From positions 55,564,039-55,628,038 of the forward strand of contig OY294067.1 of NCBI GenBank assembly GCA_958510875.1: a stretch of 64,000 nucleotides of DNA, written 5' to 3'. The position numbers and the translations under genes are program-made. The DNA is from Endomychus coccineus (taxonomy: Eukaryota > Arthropoda > Insecta > Coleoptera > Endomychidae). Numbering within the stretch: position 1 is the stretch's first letter; every line of letters begins with the position of its first letter. Below the pieces are notes generated by a model that saw nothing but the letters and a program-made list of their open reading frames with translations, had not been told where the DNA came from and did no database searches. Below, piece after piece: positions 63,081 through 64,000 of this stretch.

Positions 63081-64000
63081 AGGGGGCGTTGCCGTGGCGA
63101 ATTATGAAAAAATATAATCACTATTATTTTTCTGTATAATTATTAGATATTACAAACTTAATATATTTCTATTGAATTCCTAAGGCTCCGTTTATAAAAC
63201 TAAAAGTTCTTCAATATCAATATAAGTTTAGTTTATTTGGTATACCAAATATAAAATGGGAAAATGTTATGCAAGGTTTCTGGTGATTGAAGATGTGAAT
63301 ATGATATCAATAATCAATATGTTGCTATCATTACATGGCTAACTATGGAACATAAAAAAGACAATCGATGTTATTGATAAAAAAATATAACACATAAAAT
63401 AACAGATAAAAATACAATTCTGAGAGGGACACCACACAACTGACAGTAAATGTTTAACTCATCTATTCTCTGTTGTTTTTTTCTCTGTTTTACTAGAAAC
63501 TCACGAAAATGCGTAAATTCTATTCATTGTCTTTTGTTTCTCGGGTTTTTCAATGAAACAATGCTCTCTTATCTTATCCATAAATAGGATTTACTCCATA
63601 AAAGGTCAATTTTATAACAATATCGTAATAATAAGAACCACTGGCTATAAAAATAACTAATAAATGTTTTGTTTCAAATTAAAAATACAGGATTACGAGG
63701 AAAATATCAATTTTTTGATAACATGGAATACATATTAACGTTATTGATAATCAAAATTGTCATTTTTTTGTATTTAACACTTGATTTATGGTTACTCTAT
63801 ATAAAAAAAAAGAAATTTTAATAAAACAATCTAGCATAGATGAACTGAAATAATTTGCATTAGATTAAAACAACACAAGAAATATATAAACAAGTCGATC
63901 AACACCGTATGTGAATTGAATGTTGATTTTCTGTTGAATAAATTAAATGATTCAATGTAGGAATAATATTCATTTGAATTAGGATCAAGTGTAAAATTAT
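63081..64000. other. No gene seen
   Basis: Very AT-rich, no frames of note, no recognised repeat. The window ends inside it. Confidence 0.4.

Overview
This window looks like AT-rich, repeat-dominated nuclear DNA of an arthropod, most probably an insect. I see no bacterial-style operons. The two host genes I recognise are split by introns with GT/AG borders. The mobile elements belong to families typical of insect genomes: Jockey/I-like LINEs, Penelope-like elements (PLEs), BEL/Pao, mariner, another Tc1/mariner-type element, piggyBac-like, MITEs and foldback elements. Nearly every element is broken. I cannot assign a species.

Host genes are sparse. (1) A pancreatic-type (neutral) lipase homologue on the + strand has two exons here (5779-6381 and 11655-11851) joined in phase across a 5.27-kb intron. 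The positions of the nucleophile Ser and the catalytic His are replaced, so it looks like a pseudo-enzyme. (2) A 173-bp exon on the - strand (47943-48115) has perfect splice sites and resembles the first macroglobulin domain of thioester/alpha-2-macroglobulin/CD109 proteins. (3) A weaker orphan exon candidate lies at about 29484-29636 (-).

Layout: 0.2-1.5 kb LINE reverse transcriptase (RT) remnant; 3.3-3.9 kb second LINE RT split by a PLE tail with 10-bp target-site duplications (TSDs); 4.2-5.3 kb TIR element; 5.8-11.9 kb lipase gene; 13-17.3 kb PLE and LINE remnants; 17.6-19.7 kb mariner split by a PLE (13-bp TSD); 20.6-22.5 kb PLE inverted dimer; 23.9-27.8 kb a nest of inverted arms, a DUF4817-like ORF, a MITE, a 1.6-kb palindrome and a solo LTR; 29.9 kb second solo LTR; 31-32.7 kb piggyBac-like pseudogene; 32.9-34.6 kb 152-bp satellite; 36.5-39.4 kb second mariner split by an internally deleted BEL/Pao element; 39.4-40.9 kb foldback; 43.5-47.4 kb LINE and Tc1/mariner remnants; 48 kb host exon; 49.2-50.9 kb PLE; 51.0 kb Cys-rich gene fragment; 51.3-52.8 kb foldback with a 144-bp array; 54-55 kb palindrome; 56.4-60.0 kb long-TIR element; 60.5-63.1 kb LINE and PLE fragments; then featureless AT-rich DNA.

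The most unusual item is the 3.6-kb element at about 56423-60033. Two roughly 1-kb inverted terminal repeats enclose a decayed - strand gene of a family I recall from many unnamed arthropod proteins: an Asp-rich PIN/FEN-like core, then a conserved H..LRVY..VQ.W segment, then a cysteine cluster and an acidic tail. A second fragment of the same cysteine cluster lies at 50992-51159. Other themes are hammerhead-ribozyme-like motifs at the ends of three PLE families and an unusual density of long palindromic elements.
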